NCBI GenBank assembly: GCA_018064245.1
Contig: JAGHVO010000058.1
Coordinates: 1-37,474 of the forward strand
Origin: Candidatus Colimorpha pelethequi
GTDB taxonomy: Bacteria; Bacteroidota; Bacteroidia; Bacteroidales; P3
Reading direction: 5' to 3'
DNA length: 37,474 nt
The translations under genes and the position numbers were made by a program. Shown piece after piece: positions 11,234 to 20,629 of the stretch (position 1 is its first letter; the number at the start of each line of letters is the position of its first letter). The notes beneath the pieces were generated by a model. It did not search any database, had not been told where the DNA came from, and saw nothing but the letters and a program-made list of their open reading frames with translations.

Positions 11234-11254
11234 TTCTTTTTCTTTTTAAGTTTT

Positions 11255-11623
11255 TTACAATACTTCAGGAGCCAAAGAAACAATCTTCATGAATTGTTTC
11301 TCACGCAATTCACGGGCAACGGGTCCGAAGATACGGGTACCACGCAACTCGTCAGCGGCGGTAAGCAGCACACATGCGTTGTCGTCGAAGCGGATGTAGG
11401 AACCATCATTGCGACGAATTTCTTTCTTGGTACGAACTACGACTGCTTTGGAAACAGCCCCTTTCTTAATGTTGCCGGAAGGGATAGCGTCCTTGATAGC
11501 GACTACAATGGTATCGCCAATGGTGGCATAACGTTTCTTGGTACCACCCAATACGCGAATACAGAGAGCGCTCTTGGCACCGCTGTTATCGGCAACTGTC
11601 ATTCTGGTTTCTTGCTGTATCAT
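11255..11623 (-). CDS. rplN: 50S ribosomal protein L14
   Basis: L14 lies at the subunit interface and is the docking site of RsfS. The 122-residue product starts [20 protein letters not shown] and ends with [29 protein letters not shown], the classic pattern at the classic length. It lies 21 bases ahead of rplX. Confidence 0.98.
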   Translation of the reverse strand: MIQQETRMTVADNSGAKSALCIRVLGGTKKRYATIGDTIVVAIKDAIPSGNIKKGAVSKAVVVRTKKEIRRNDGSYIRFDDNACVLLTAADELRGTRIFGPVARELREKQFMKIVSLAPEVL

Positions 11624-11694
11624 TTCTTTTTAATGTTTTTCTTTGACTTGCGGTTTCGCCGAAGCAAACAACAATTCATTAGCGCGATTGCGCA

Positions 11695-11949
11695 TTACTT
11701 AGCTCTTTCGATTATTTCGACCAGGCGCCAGCACTTGTTCTTGCTGAGCGGACGGGTTTCCATAATTCTTACGGTGTCGCCAATATTGCATTCGTTCTTT
11801 TCGTCGTGAGCCATAAATTTGGTAGATTTCTTGACGAACTTACCATACTTGGGGTGCTTGACCTTGCGCTCAACCAAGATGACGATGGATTTATCCATCT
11901 TGTTGCTCACCACGACACCAATTCTTTCTTTTCTTAAATTTCTTTCCAT
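11695..11949 (-). CDS. rpsQ: 30S ribosomal protein S17
   Basis: S17 is an OB-fold primary binder of 16S rRNA. The 84-residue product reads [37 protein letters not shown], then [29 protein letters not shown], a clear family match. It follows rpmC by 30 bases. Confidence 0.98.
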   Translation of the reverse strand: MERNLRKERIGVVVSNKMDKSIVILVERKVKHPKYGKFVKKSTKFMAHDEKNECNIGDTVRIMETRPLSKNKCWRLVEIIERAK

Positions 11950-11979
11950 CTTAGATTTGGATTTTAACTGATTGCCGAA

Positions 11980-12183
11980 TTATTTCTGCTCAGCGATTTC
12001 GCGTGCGCGGAGTTCGGTGAGGATACGGGCAATGGTTTTTCTACTTTCTTTAATTTTGTTAGGATTCTCTAAGGGAGAAACGGCATGGCTCAGGAGCATT
12101 TTCTGATACATATCGCGCTCGGTTTCGAGTTTTTCCTTCAGTTCAGCAGTCGAAATCTCTTTTAATACTAATTCATTCTTCAT
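11980..12183 (-). CDS. rpmC: 50S ribosomal protein L29
   Basis: L29 is a two-helix protein at the exit tunnel, part of the SRP and trigger-factor docking area. The 67-residue product has EISTAELKEKLETERDMYQKM and IKESRKTIARILTELRAREI. It follows rplP by 15 bases. Confidence 0.97.
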   Translation of the reverse strand: MKNELVLKEISTAELKEKLETERDMYQKMLLSHAVSPLENPNKIKESRKTIARILTELRAREIAEQK

Positions 12184-12198
12184 GACTGGGCCTCCTTA

Positions 12199-12621
12199 TT
12201 ATTCTTCAATATAATCTCTTTTTACAATGAATTTGGTCGAGATAGGGAGCTTTTGGGCAGCCAAGCGAAGAGCTTCCTTTGCTACATCCATGGGAACGCC
12301 TTCGCATTCGAAGAGGATGGTGCCAGGCATTACGCGAGCCACGAAATATTCGGGAGCACCCTTACCTTTACCCATACGTACCTCATTAGGTTTCTTGGTG
12401 ATGGGCTTATCCGGGAAAATACGAATCCAAATCTGACCTTCACGTTTCATGTGACGTGTTACAGCTTGACGTGCAGCCTCTATTTGGCGACCTGTGATGA
12501 AACAGGTTTCGAGGGATTTGATACCAAAGGTACCGAAAGCCAATTCATGACCACGGAAGGCGTTACCTTTAATTTTACCCTTCTGCTGCTTTCTATATCT
12601 TGTTTTTTTAGGTTGTAACAT
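12199..12621 (-). CDS. rplP: 50S ribosomal protein L16
   Basis: L16 helps shape the A-site tRNA pocket. The 140-residue product starts [16 protein letters not shown] and contains [42 protein letters not shown] and the [22 protein letters not shown] region, diagnostic of L16. The 64-base spacer upstream holds heptamer repeats. Confidence 0.98.
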   Translation of the reverse strand: MLQPKKTRYRKQQKGKIKGNAFRGHELAFGTFGIKSLETCFITGRQIEAARQAVTRHMKREGQIWIRIFPDKPITKKPNEVRMGKGKGAPEYFVARVMPGTILFECEGVPMDVAKEALRLAAQKLPISTKFIVKRDYIEE

Positions 12622-12630
12622 TTCTTTTTA

Positions 12631-12660
12631 TGTTTAGCGTTTAGTGTTTAGCGTTTAGTG
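12631..12660. repeat. Heptamer tandem repeat in the rplP-rpsC spacer
   Basis: Four consecutive heptamers alternate TGTTTAG and CGTTTAG, giving two identical 14-base units. The function is unknown. Copy number could change by slippage and alter the spacer length. Confidence 0.8.
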
Positions 12661-12685
12661 TAACTAACTACTAACCTATAACCTA

Positions 12686-13444
12686 TTATTTACTATTGTT
12701 ATTTCTGTTGTTGTTGGATCTTCTGCGAGGAGCGCCAGATGCAGGACGACGTTCGCCGTTCATGGCGGGACGATGATCTTTCTGCTGACCACCTACAGTG
12801 GAAGGAACCAGTTCGCGTTTGCCATAGATAACGCCTTTGCAAATCCAAACCTTTACGCCGATACGGCCATAGGTGGTATGAGCTTCTGCCAAGGAGTAGT
12901 CAATGTCTGCACGCAAGGTGTGAAGAGGTGTACGACCTTCTTTGTAATGCTCGGTACGAGACATTTCAGCGCCGCCGATACGACCGGAGATGGAGACCTT
13001 GATGCCTTCCGCGCCGATGCGCATGGTAGAGGTGATAGCGTTCTTGATGGCGCGACGGTACTGAACACGGCCTTCAATCTGCTTGGCGATGTTCTGTGCA
13101 ACCAAAACAGCATCCATTTCGGGGCGTTTTACCTCGGAAATGTTGATCTGAACGTCCTTGCTGGTAAGTTTCTTGAGCTCTTCTTTCAGTTTGTCAACTT
13201 CAGAGCCAGCCTTGCCGATGATCAAACCCGGACGAGCGGTGTTGATAGTGACGGTCAAAAGTTTGTGGGTTCTTTCAATGTAGATTTTAGAAATTCCGGC
13301 TTTAGCGAGACGGGCGTTGAGATACTTTCTGATTTTGTCATCCTCAACGAGTTTCTGCTCGAATTTTCTTCCGCCGTACCAGTTAGAGTCCCATCCACGG
13401 ATGATACCTAATCTGTTTCCAATTGGGTTAGTTTTTTGTCCCAT
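12686..13444 (-). CDS. rpsC: 30S ribosomal protein S3
   Basis: S3 lines the mRNA entry tunnel. The 252-residue product starts [20 protein letters not shown]. It has a KH type II domain with the loop [15 protein letters not shown], then the C-terminal domain with [24 protein letters not shown] and [12 protein letters not shown]. An Asn/Arg-rich tail (about 225-252) extends beyond the E. coli length of 233. It follows rplV by 26 bases. Confidence 0.98.
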   Translation of the reverse strand: MGQKTNPIGNRLGIIRGWDSNWYGGRKFEQKLVEDDKIRKYLNARLAKAGISKIYIERTHKLLTVTINTARPGLIIGKAGSEVDKLKEELKKLTSKDVQINISEVKRPEMDAVLVAQNIAKQIEGRVQYRRAIKNAITSTMRIGAEGIKVSISGRIGGAEMSRTEHYKEGRTPLHTLRADIDYSLAEAHTTYGRIGVKVWICKGVIYGKRELVPSTVGGQQKDHRPAMNGERRPASGAPRRRSNNNRNNNSK

Positions 13445-13470
13445 TGTTACGTTTCTTCTTTTTTATTACT

Positions 13471-13911
13471 TTATTTTGTTTCTTCTTGCTCAGCCTTGGG
13501 AGCGACGGCCTCTTCAGCCACGCGGCTACCCAGGATCATGGTGATGTGGTTGCTACGTTTGCGGATTCTGTAGCCACGACCTTGAGGAGCGGTGCGCATA
13601 CGTTTCATCGTACGGCCTTCGTCAACCATGATTTGTTTTACATAGAGCTTGCTGTCTTCCAAGCGAGCGCCTTCGTTCTTAGCCTGCCAGTTGGCGATAG
13701 CGGAGAGGAGGAGCTTGCGCATTTTAGGAGCGGATTCTCTGGGGTTGTACTGAAGGATACCCAGAGCCTTGTCAACGTCAACGCCACGGATAAGATCGGC
13801 GACGAGACGGGTTTTACGAGGCGAAGTAGGATTGTTCATCAACTTAGCCACATAAAGGGTCTTGTTGGCTTCTTTACGTGCTTCTGCACTGTTATGTTTT
13901 CTACGTCCCAT
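13471..13911 (-). CDS. rplV: 50S ribosomal protein L22
   Basis: L22 has a globular domain on the 50S surface and a long hairpin in the exit tunnel, where macrolide-resistance mutations arise. The 146-residue product shows [21 protein letters not shown], the hairpin core [29 protein letters not shown], and a short Glu/Lys/Ala tail longer than in E. coli. A 71-base spacer with a hairpin follows. Confidence 0.98.
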   Translation of the reverse strand: MGRRKHNSAEARKEANKTLYVAKLMNNPTSPRKTRLVADLIRGVDVDKALGILQYNPRESAPKMRKLLLSAIANWQAKNEGARLEDSKLYVKQIMVDEGRTMKRMRTAPQGRGYRIRKRSNHITMILGSRVAEEAVAPKAEQEETK

Positions 13912-13935
13912 TGTTTCTTTTTATTTAGTGATTGG

Positions 13936-13965
13936 TGGATGAAATCGGGAGACCCGATTCACCCA
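13936..13965 (-). promoter_or_regulatory. Hairpin in the rpsS-rplV spacer
   Basis: Arms at 13936-13949 and 13953-13965 pair over about 13 positions with one bulge around the core ATCGGG/CCCGAT and a 3-base loop. No T-run follows on the minus strand, so an RNA-processing or regulatory role is more likely than termination. Confidence 0.45.
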
Positions 13966-13982
13966 CGTCTCACCGTTCACAT

Positions 13983-14261
13983 TTACTTTTTAGCTTTATC
14001 TTTTGATCCTGCATGACCGCGGAAAATACGCGTAGGAGCAAATTCACCCAATTTATGTCCGACCATGTTTTCGGTTACATACACGGGGATGAACTTGTTG
14101 CCGTTGTGCACAGCGATTGTCTGGCCTACGAAATCGGGGGAAATCATAGATGCTCTGGACCAAGTCTTGATGGTAACCTTTTTATTGGACTGCTGGGCCT
14201 CAATTACTCTTTTTTCCAATTTATGGAAGATGTACGGACCTTTCTTTAATGAACGACTCAT
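13983..14261 (-). CDS. rpsS: 30S ribosomal protein S19
   Basis: S19 forms part of the 30S head with S13. The 92-residue product is the usual length and reads [19 protein letters not shown], then [46 protein letters not shown], an unmistakable match. It follows rplB by 25 bases. Confidence 0.98.
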   Translation of the reverse strand: MSRSLKKGPYIFHKLEKRVIEAQQSNKKVTIKTWSRASMISPDFVGQTIAVHNGNKFIPVYVTENMVGHKLGEFAPTRIFRGHAGSKDKAKK

Positions 14262-14286
14262 CTTTTTTTGTAATCTTTAATCGTTA

Positions 14287-15111
14287 TTACTTCTTTCTTC
14301 TTTCTACAATGTACTTGCTCGACTGTTTCTTAGGAGCGCGAGTCTTGTAGCCCTTTGAAGGCAGACCCTTGCGTGAGCGAGGATGACCGCCAGACTGACG
14401 ACCTTCACCACCGCCCATGGGGTGATCAACAGGGTTCATGACAACACCACGGTTGCGAGGACGACGACCCAACCAACGGTTGCGACCAGCCTTACCGCCA
14501 ACTTCGAGGTTGTGCTCAGGGTTGGAGACGATACCAACGGTAGCACGGCAAGCCTGAAGGATCATACGCATTTCGCCTGAAGGCATCTTGATGATGGCGT
14601 ATTTGTCATCACGAGACATCAACTGAGCGTAAGCGCCAGCGGAGCGAACCATCTTGGCACCCTGGCCAGGACGAAGTTCGATGTTGTGGATCAAAGTACC
14701 GAAGGGGATTTCGGCCAAGGTAAGGGTGTTGCCAACTTCGGGAGCAACGCCTTTGCCGGACATAATGGTCTGACCAACCTTCAAGCCTTGGGGAGCGAGG
14801 ATGTAGCGCTTTTCGCCGTCTGCATAGAATACAAGGGCGATGCGGGAGCTACGGTTGGGGTCATACTCAATAGTCTTTACAGTTGCGGGGATACCGTCTT
14901 TCTCTCTTTTGAAGTCAATAAGACGATAGCGTTTCTTGTGACCGCCGCCGATATAGCGCATGGTCATCTTACCTTGGTTGTTGCGTCCACCAGATTTACC
15001 AAATCCGAATACCAAGCTTTTCTCTGGTTTAGAAACGGTAATATCGTCGTTGGTGACGACGATCTTATGACGCTGACCAGGTGTTGTAGGTTTAATTTTC
15101 TTTAAAGCCAT
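14287..15111 (-). CDS. rplB: 50S ribosomal protein L2
   Basis: L2 is needed for subunit joining and peptidyl transferase assembly. The 274-residue product starts [17 protein letters not shown] and includes [25 protein letters not shown] and the C-terminal [25 protein letters not shown], which carries the conserved His equivalent to E. coli H229. The length and position after rplW are standard. Confidence 0.99.
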   Translation of the reverse strand: MALKKIKPTTPGQRHKIVVTNDDITVSKPEKSLVFGFGKSGGRNNQGKMTMRYIGGGHKKRYRLIDFKREKDGIPATVKTIEYDPNRSSRIALVFYADGEKRYILAPQGLKVGQTIMSGKGVAPEVGNTLTLAEIPFGTLIHNIELRPGQGAKMVRSAGAYAQLMSRDDKYAIIKMPSGEMRMILQACRATVGIVSNPEHNLEVGGKAGRNRWLGRRPRNRGVVMNPVDHPMGGGEGRQSGGHPRSRKGLPSKGYKTRAPKKQSSKYIVERRKK

Positions 15112-15170
15112 TTTGATTTTGTTTTCTAATGATCACTTATCAGTTGACCAAAACTATAAATTGAAATAGA

Positions 15171-15521
15171 TTAAATGTTTCCGTAGAAATCGATTGTTTC
15201 ACCTTCTGCGAGGGTGACGATAGCTTTCTTGAAAGCGTTGGTGCGACCGGTGAGGAAACCTGCCTTGGTGTAACGGGATTTCGACTTGCCAGAATAGTTC
15301 ATGGTGTTGACGTCGATAACCTTTACATTATAGATAGTTTCCACTGCCTTCTTGATCTCGATCTTGTTGGCACGCTTATCAACTACAAAGCCGTAACGAT
15401 TGTGAGCAACGGGTTCTGCCTTACCCTTATCACGCTGGATGCGGTTGAGCTTAGGAGCAGCTGCAGCCTCAGTAAGGCGGGTCATTTTTTCACTGATCAG
15501 GGGTTTTACTATAATATTCAT
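15171..15521 (-). CDS. rplW: 50S ribosomal protein L23
   Basis: L23 at the exit tunnel docks trigger factor and SRP. The 116-residue product has the start MNIIVKPLISEKM and the core YGFVVDKRANKIEIKKAVETIYNVKVIDVNTMNYSGK. Residues about 16-40 form an insertion not found in the 100-residue E. coli protein. A 35-base spacer separates it from rplD. Confidence 0.97.
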   Translation of the reverse strand: MNIIVKPLISEKMTRLTEAAAAPKLNRIQRDKGKAEPVAHNRYGFVVDKRANKIEIKKAVETIYNVKVIDVNTMNYSGKSKSRYTKAGFLTGRTNAFKKAIVTLAEGETIDFYGNI

Positions 15522-15556
15522 CTGTTAAAAATTCTAAAAAATTATTTACCCACTAC

Positions 15557-16189
15557 TTATTTAGTCGATAAAACGCGGTTAAGTTCGTCCATTGAACCCT
15601 CAAAAAGCACAATGTTGGAAGCGTTCACAATATCATAAGTATTTAACTGAGAAACGCTTACAACTTTTATGTTCTGGAGGTTACGAGCAGACAAAGATAC
15701 GAAATTATTTGGTTTATCGACAACTAAAAGTGATTTTTTATCACTGATTTGCAGATTCTTCATAATCTCAACCATCTTCTTGGTCTTGGGAGCCTCCATA
15801 GAGATGTTCTCCACGACGGTCATGGCGTTGTCGTTAACCTTGTAGGTCAAAGCGGAACGACGGGCAAGACGTTTAACCTTGATGTTGAGTTTGAAGCGGT
15901 AGTCGCGGGGCTGGGGTCCAAAGATACGGCCGCCACCAACGAATACGGGGCTCTTCAAATCGCCAGAACGGGCACCGCCGGTACCTTTTTGGCGTTTAAG
16001 TTTGCGAGTACTGTGAGCGTTTTCTGAACGTTCTTTGCTTTTATGCGTACCTTGACGCTGATCGGCCAAATACTGTTTGCAATCCAGATAAATTGCGTGG
16101 TCGTTAGGCTCGATGGCGAAGATAGAATCGTCGAGGGTGATGGTTCTACCGGTTTCGCTTCCGTTGATGTTATATACTTTTAACTCCAT
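15557..16189 (-). CDS. rplD: 50S ribosomal protein L4
   Basis: L4 extends a loop into the exit tunnel opposite L22. The 210-residue product has the tunnel loop region [38 protein letters not shown] and the Rossmann-like body. Its start lies inside the end of rplC (10-base overlap), so the two are translationally coupled. In E. coli L4 represses the S10 operon; nothing here shows whether that occurs. Confidence 0.98.
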   Translation of the reverse strand: MELKVYNINGSETGRTITLDDSIFAIEPNDHAIYLDCKQYLADQRQGTHKSKERSENAHSTRKLKRQKGTGGARSGDLKSPVFVGGGRIFGPQPRDYRFKLNIKVKRLARRSALTYKVNDNAMTVVENISMEAPKTKKMVEIMKNLQISDKKSLLVVDKPNNFVSLSARNLQNIKVVSVSQLNTYDIVNASNIVLFEGSMDELNRVLSTK

Positions 16190-16809
16190 CTCTCAAGTTT
16201 TAAGATTGAACCTTTGGGTCCCGGTACAGAACCTTTAACTAACATTAAATTCTTCTCGGCGATAATTTTCACTACCTGAAGATTTTGTACTTTTACGCGA
16301 TGGTTACCCATTTGTCCAGCCATACGCAGGCCTTTGAAAAGGCGTGAAGGGTAGGAAGATGCACCTACTGAACCTGGGGCGCGAAGACGGTCATGCTGGC
16401 CGTGAGTCAGGTCGCCAACACCGCTAAAGCCGTGTCTTTTAACAACGCCCTGGAAACCTTTACCTTTTGAGGTTCCAACTACATCGACATATTCGCCTTC
16501 CTGGAATACATCCACTGTCAAAACTTCACCATACTTTTTCTTGTGGCCTTCCTCGAAACGGGTGAACTCTGCGAGATAACGTTTGGGGGTAGTGTTAGCC
16601 TTTGCAAAATGGCCTTTCATGGGTTTGGTGGTGTTGGATTCTTTCTTTTCACCAAAAGCCAACTGAATAGCCTCGTAACCATCGTTTTCGATAGTTTTAA
16701 CTTGTGTAACTACACAAGGACCAGCTTCAATAACTGTGCACGGTATTTGCTTGCCGTCGGCATCAAAAAGACTGGTCATACCAATTTTTTTACCTAATAA
16801 TCCTGACAT
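16180..16809 (-). CDS. rplC: 50S ribosomal protein L3
   Basis: L3 reaches the peptidyl transferase centre. The 209-residue product starts [16 protein letters not shown] and contains [16 protein letters not shown] and [22 protein letters not shown]. In E. coli the segment before this (GSIGQNQTPG) carries the glutamine methylated by PrmB; here it reads [10 protein letters not shown], so that glutamine is absent. The gene overlaps rplD by 10 bases. Confidence 0.98.
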   Translation of the reverse strand: MSGLLGKKIGMTSLFDADGKQIPCTVIEAGPCVVTQVKTIENDGYEAIQLAFGEKKESNTTKPMKGHFAKANTTPKRYLAEFTRFEEGHKKKYGEVLTVDVFQEGEYVDVVGTSKGKGFQGVVKRHGFSGVGDLTHGQHDRLRAPGSVGASSYPSRLFKGLRMAGQMGNHRVKVQNLQVVKIIAEKNLMLVKGSVPGPKGSILKLERWS

Positions 16810-16895
16810 TTTGTTTTTATGGATTAATTTGTTTCACACTTCAGCTTTCCTGTAAGCAACAAGTGGCGTTGCAAACAACATTGGCTGATTTAATT

Positions 16896-17204
16896 TCAGA
16901 CTTTAATTTCAACTTCCACGCCACTGGGGAGTTCGAGTTTCATCAGTGCATCAATGGTCTTGGTACGATCGTTGATTTCGATGTCCATAAGACGCTTGTA
17001 GGAACTGAGTTCGAACTGTTCGCGAGACTTTTTGTTTACAAAAGTCGAACGGTTGACAGTAAAAATCTTTTTGTTTGTAGGCAGCGGGATAGGTCCGGTG
17101 ACAACTGCCCCCGTCATTTTGACGGTCTTAACGATCTTTTCAGCGGATTTGTCCACCAAATTGTGGTCGTAAGATTTCAATTTGATTCTAATTCTTTGAC
17201 TCAC
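16896..17204 (-). CDS. rpsJ: 30S ribosomal protein S10
   Basis: S10 is a head protein of the 30S subunit and, as NusE, part of antitermination complexes. The 102-residue product reads [25 protein letters not shown], then [29 protein letters not shown], typical of the family. It lies 18 bases downstream of fusA. No tuf gene separates them, unlike the E. coli str operon. Confidence 0.98.
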   Translation of the reverse strand: MSQRIRIKLKSYDHNLVDKSAEKIVKTVKMTGAVVTGPIPLPTNKKIFTVNRSTFVNKKSREQFELSSYKRLMDIEINDRTKTIDALMKLELPSGVEVEIKV

Positions 17205-17222
17205 GGTTAATAGTATTATTGA

Positions 17223-19313
17223 TTAATAATTAAATTTGCTTTTTAAAATTGCTTCTTGCTGGTCTTTCGATACTTCTGCATAATGGGAGAATTCCATCGT
17301 GGAGTTTGCCCTACCAGAGGTGATAGTACGTAACGAGGTTACATAGCCAAACATTCTTTCCAGAGGAACCTTTGCGTGGACTGCCTGTACGCCGACTTTG
17401 GCCGAAATGTTCTCAAGCATGCCTCTTCGACGATTCAAGTCGCCAGTGACATCACCCACATAGGTGTCGGGAGTAAGCACTTCAAGTTTCATGATAGGCT
17501 CAAGCAGTACAGGAGCCGCCTTGCGGCAAGCAGCCTTGTAGCCGATCTTGGCGCACACCTCGAAGGAAAGAGAGTCGGAATCGACAGGGTGGAAAGAGCC
17601 ATCCAATACGGTAACCTTCATGCTGTCCATAGGATAGCCTGCAAGAACACCGTTCTGCATTGCCTCTTTGAAACCCTTTTCAATTGCGGGGAAGTATTCC
17701 TTAGGAATGTTTCCACCCTTGACTTCATTGACGAATTGAAGACCGACAACACCTTCATCGGCAGGGCCAATCTCAAACAGAATGTCTGCGAACTTACCCT
17801 TGCCGCCAGTCTGTTTCTTGTAGATTTCGTGATGACGGACCGTAGTGGTAATCGCCTCTTTATAGGCAACTTCTGGACGGCCTTGGTTGACTTCCACATT
17901 GAACTCACGACGCAAGCGGTCAATGATAATGTCGAGATGAAGTTCACCCATACCACTGATAATGGTCTGACCGGAGACTTCGTCGGTTTTGAACTGGAAA
18001 GTAGGATCCTCTTCGGCGAGTTTTGCCAAAGCGTTGGTGAGCTTGTCCATCTCAGCCTGGGTCAAAGGCTCCACAGCGATACTGATAACAGGGTCGGGGA
18101 ACTTCATTGACTCCAGAATAATAGGATTTTTCTCATCACAAAGAGTATTTCCAGTCTTGATTTCCTTGAAACCAACAGCCGCTCCGATATCTCCAGCTTC
18201 AATTTTGTCCAAAGGATTCTGCTTGTTCGAATGCATCTGCATAATGCGCGAAATACGTTCCTTGCGGCCCGTATTGGCATTGTAGACATAGGAACCGGAT
18301 TCCAAAGAACCGCTATAAACGCGGAAGAAGCACAGGCGACCCACATAAGGATCGGTAGCGATCTTGAATGCTATGGCAGAGAACGGAGCCTTGACATCGA
18401 TAGCGCGCGACTCAAGTTTCTCGCTCTTAGGATTTACACCTTCGATTGCTTTCAAATCGGAAGGAGCGGGAAGGAAAGCCGCCACGGCATCCAACAAAGA
18501 CTGAACACCTTTGTTCTTGAAAGCGGAGCCACACATCACGGGAACGATCTTCATCGCCAAAGTAGCCTTGCGGATTTCTGCAATAATCTCTTCCTCAGTA
18601 ATGGAGTCGGGATTGTCGAAAAATTTCTCCAGCAAAGCGTCGTTTTCTTCAGCAACGCCTTCGATAAGTTTCTGACGGTATTCAGCTACAATATCCTTCA
18701 AGTCTTCGGGCATAGGAACCTCGTAGAACTTGGAACCATTGGATTCCTCGTCCCAAATAAGGGCCTTGTTGGAAATCAAATTCACAACACCCTTGTAGAG
18801 GTCTTCCTGGCCGATAGGAATCTCGATGGGGATTGGATTGGCACCCAAGCGTTCCTTGATCTGACCGACGACAGAGAAGAAATCGGCGCCAGCACGGTCC
18901 ATCTTGTTGATGAAGGCTATGCGAGGCACTCCGTACTTATCGGCCTGACGCCAAACGGTCTCGGACTGAGGTTCGACACCGCCAACGGCGCAGAAGATAG
19001 CGATGGCACCATCCAACACTCGCAACGAGCGTTCCACCTCGACGGTGAAATCCACGTGGCCCGGAGTGTCGATGATATTGTATTTGTAGTGATTCCCGTT
19101 CCAATCCCAATACACGGTAGTGGCGGCAGATGTAATAGTGATTCCGCGCTCCTGTTCTTGGACCATCCAGTCCATAGTAGCGGAACCTTCGTGGGTTTCA
19201 CCCAATTTATAATTCTTGCCAGTATAGAACAAAATGCGCTCTGTCGTCGTCGTCTTGCCGGCGTCGATGTGGGCCATAATGCCTATATTGCGGGTGTATT
19301 TAAGATCGGACAT
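17223..19313 (-). CDS. fusA: Elongation factor G
   Basis: EF-G drives translocation using GTP. The 696-residue product shows G1 [15 protein letters not shown], the switch region [12 protein letters not shown]3 [16 protein letters not shown]4 NKMD, then domains II to V, including [33 protein letters not shown] in domain III and the domain IV loop. It is full length and in frame. It lies between rpsG and rpsJ, each 18 bases away, which indicates one transcript. Confidence 0.99.
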   Translation of the reverse strand: MSDLKYTRNIGIMAHIDAGKTTTTERILFYTGKNYKLGETHEGSATMDWMVQEQERGITITSAATTVYWDWNGNHYKYNIIDTPGHVDFTVEVERSLRVLDGAIAIFCAVGGVEPQSETVWRQADKYGVPRIAFINKMDRAGADFFSVVGQIKERLGANPIPIEIPIGQEDLYKGVVNLISNKALIWDEESNGSKFYEVPMPEDLKDIVAEYRQKLIEGVAEENDALLEKFFDNPDSITEEEIIAEIRKATLAMKIVPVMCGSAFKNKGVQSLLDAVAAFLPAPSDLKAIEGVNPKSEKLESRAIDVKAPFSAIAFKIATDPYVGRLCFFRVYSGSLESGSYVYNANTGRKERISRIMQMHSNKQNPLDKIEAGDIGAAVGFKEIKTGNTLCDEKNPIILESMKFPDPVISIAVEPLTQAEMDKLTNALAKLAEEDPTFQFKTDEVSGQTIISGMGELHLDIIIDRLRREFNVEVNQGRPEVAYKEAITTTVRHHEIYKKQTGGKGKFADILFEIGPADEGVVGLQFVNEVKGGNIPKEYFPAIEKGFKEAMQNGVLAGYPMDSMKVTVLDGSFHPVDSDSLSFEVCAKIGYKAACRKAAPVLLEPIMKLEVLTPDTYVGDVTGDLNRRRGMLENISAKVGVQAVHAKVPLERMFGYVTSLRTITSGRANSTMEFSHYAEVSKDQQEAILKSKFNY

Positions 19314-19331
19314 TGACTTATCTTATACAAT

Positions 19332-19799
19332 TTAGAATCTAAAATGCGAGAAGGCCTTGTTAGCGTCAGCCATACGGTGGATATCCTCCTTACGTTTGAA
19401 GGCGGCACCTTCTTCTTTGTAAGCGGCCTGGATCTCAGCGGCGAGCTTGAGAGCCATGGTCTTTTCACTGCGCTTGCGGGAGAAGAGGATGAGGTTCTTC
19501 ATGCCGATGGACTGTTTTCTTTCGGGACGGATTTCGGTAGGAACCTGGAAGGTAGCACCACCGATACGACGGCTCTTTACCTCAACAGAAGGAGTGATGT
19601 TTGCCAAAGCTTTCTTCCAAACTTCAAGACCATCTTCCTTGGTGCGGTCGGCGACAACATCGATAGCCTCGTAGAAAATCTTGTAAGCAATAGTCTTTTT
19701 GCCACCCAGCATCAAGTTGTTGACGAACTTGGTAACCATTACGTCGTTAAATTTGGGATCCGGGAGGATTATTCTTTTCTTAGGTTTTGCTTTTCTCAT
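19332..19799 (-). CDS. rpsG: 30S ribosomal protein S7
   Basis: S7 nucleates assembly of the 30S head and lies at the E site. The 155-residue product reads [44 protein letters not shown] and ends with a region containing [19 protein letters not shown]. The family's ALVEARK-type C-terminal helix is replaced by the usual Bacteroidota version. It follows rpsL by 59 bases. Confidence 0.98.
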   Translation of the reverse strand: MRKAKPKKRIILPDPKFNDVMVTKFVNNLMLGGKKTIAYKIFYEAIDVVADRTKEDGLEVWKKALANITPSVEVKSRRIGGATFQVPTEIRPERKQSIGMKNLILFSRKRSEKTMALKLAAEIQAAYKEEGAAFKRKEDIHRMADANKAFSHFRF

Positions 19800-19858
19800 T
19801 TCTCTTTATTCTTTAATTATAATTACAAGCAGTAATATAATTTCAATTTGTAACTAAT

Positions 19859-20242
19859 TTATTTAGCAGCCTGTTTTGGACGCTTTGCACCGTATTTGGA
19901 ACGACGCTGACGACGACCGTCAACACCTGACGTATCCAAAGCACCGCGGATGATATGATAACGAACACCGGGGAGGTCCTTTACACGACCGCCACGGATC
20001 ATAACGATGCTATGCTCTTGCAAGTTGTGGCCTTCACCGGGGATGTAAGCATTAACTTCCTTCTGGTTGGTCAAACGTACACGGGCAACTTTACGCATTG
20101 CCGAGTTAGGTTTTTTAGGAGTTGTGGTGTAAACACGGGTACAGACGCCACGACGCTGAGGGCAGCTGTCCAAAGCGGGAGATTTACTTTTGTACTCCAT
20201 TTGCTGACGTCCTTTGCGAACTAATTGTTGAATTGTTGGCAT
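19859..20242 (-). CDS. rpsL: 30S ribosomal protein S12
   Basis: S12 monitors codon-anticodon pairing. The 127-residue product starts [13 protein letters not shown] and holds [17 protein letters not shown] and [20 protein letters not shown]. The lysines of PKKPNSA and VKDLPG, where streptomycin resistance changes arise, have the sensitive (wild-type) state. It is the first gene of the supercluster, with a promoter element about 80 bases upstream. Confidence 0.98.
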   Translation of the reverse strand: MPTIQQLVRKGRQQMEYKSKSPALDSCPQRRGVCTRVYTTTPKKPNSAMRKVARVRLTNQKEVNAYIPGEGHNLQEHSIVMIRGGRVKDLPGVRYHIIRGALDTSGVDGRRQRRSKYGAKRPKQAAK

Positions 20243-20319
20243 TTTTTGATTTGTAATTTATTGTAATTATTAATATTTCAGTCTTTTCCACGGACACAAT
20301 ATGCCCACTAAATGGAATG

Positions 20320-20327
20320 CAAAGGTA
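20320..20327 (-). promoter_or_regulatory. Promoter -7 element of the ribosomal supercluster
   Basis: The minus strand reads TACCTTTG, an exact TAnnTTTG match, 78 bases upstream of the rpsL start. No clear -33 TTTG is seen at the usual spacing. Its position ahead of the first gene supports it as the main promoter. The rest of the 387-base gap between rpsL and recQ holds the recQ terminator and otherwise AT-rich DNA with no gene seen. Confidence 0.65.
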
Positions 20328-20431
20328 CAAACATTTTTTTGAATACTTATCATCATCCGAATATAGGAAAAGTTAAAAAATCATAAAATGTTTTGTGCGA
20401 ATTATATTTCAATATATTACAAAAATAAAAA

Positions 20432-20472
20432 CTTCAAAAAAAGAACGTCGGTTTGACAAGTTATCAACCGAC
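20432..20472 (-). terminator. Probable recQ terminator
   Basis: Arms GTCGGTTTGA (20447-20456) and TCAACCGAC (20464-20472) form a 9-bp stem with one bulge and a 7-base loop. On the minus strand a T-rich stretch follows (TTCTTTTTTTG). It lies about 160 bases past the recQ stop, upstream of the rpsL promoter. Confidence 0.65.
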
Positions 20473-20629
20473 ATTCTGCATAAAGTGTGAAATAAGAAAA
20501 CAAGGCAAAAAACAAGGACGACACACTTGCTAGACGCGCAAAATTTCGGCACGAATCCACGCAAAGAGAAAGTGCAACCCGTTTTCAGGGAAGACCTAAT
20601 AACATCTAACGCAAAGCAGGACTAAAGAA

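Noticed and set aside
18231-19316. 361-codon open frame on the plus strand
   Set aside because: It is antisense to fusA, which is a full-length, highly conserved gene; long antisense frames arise from its codon bias.
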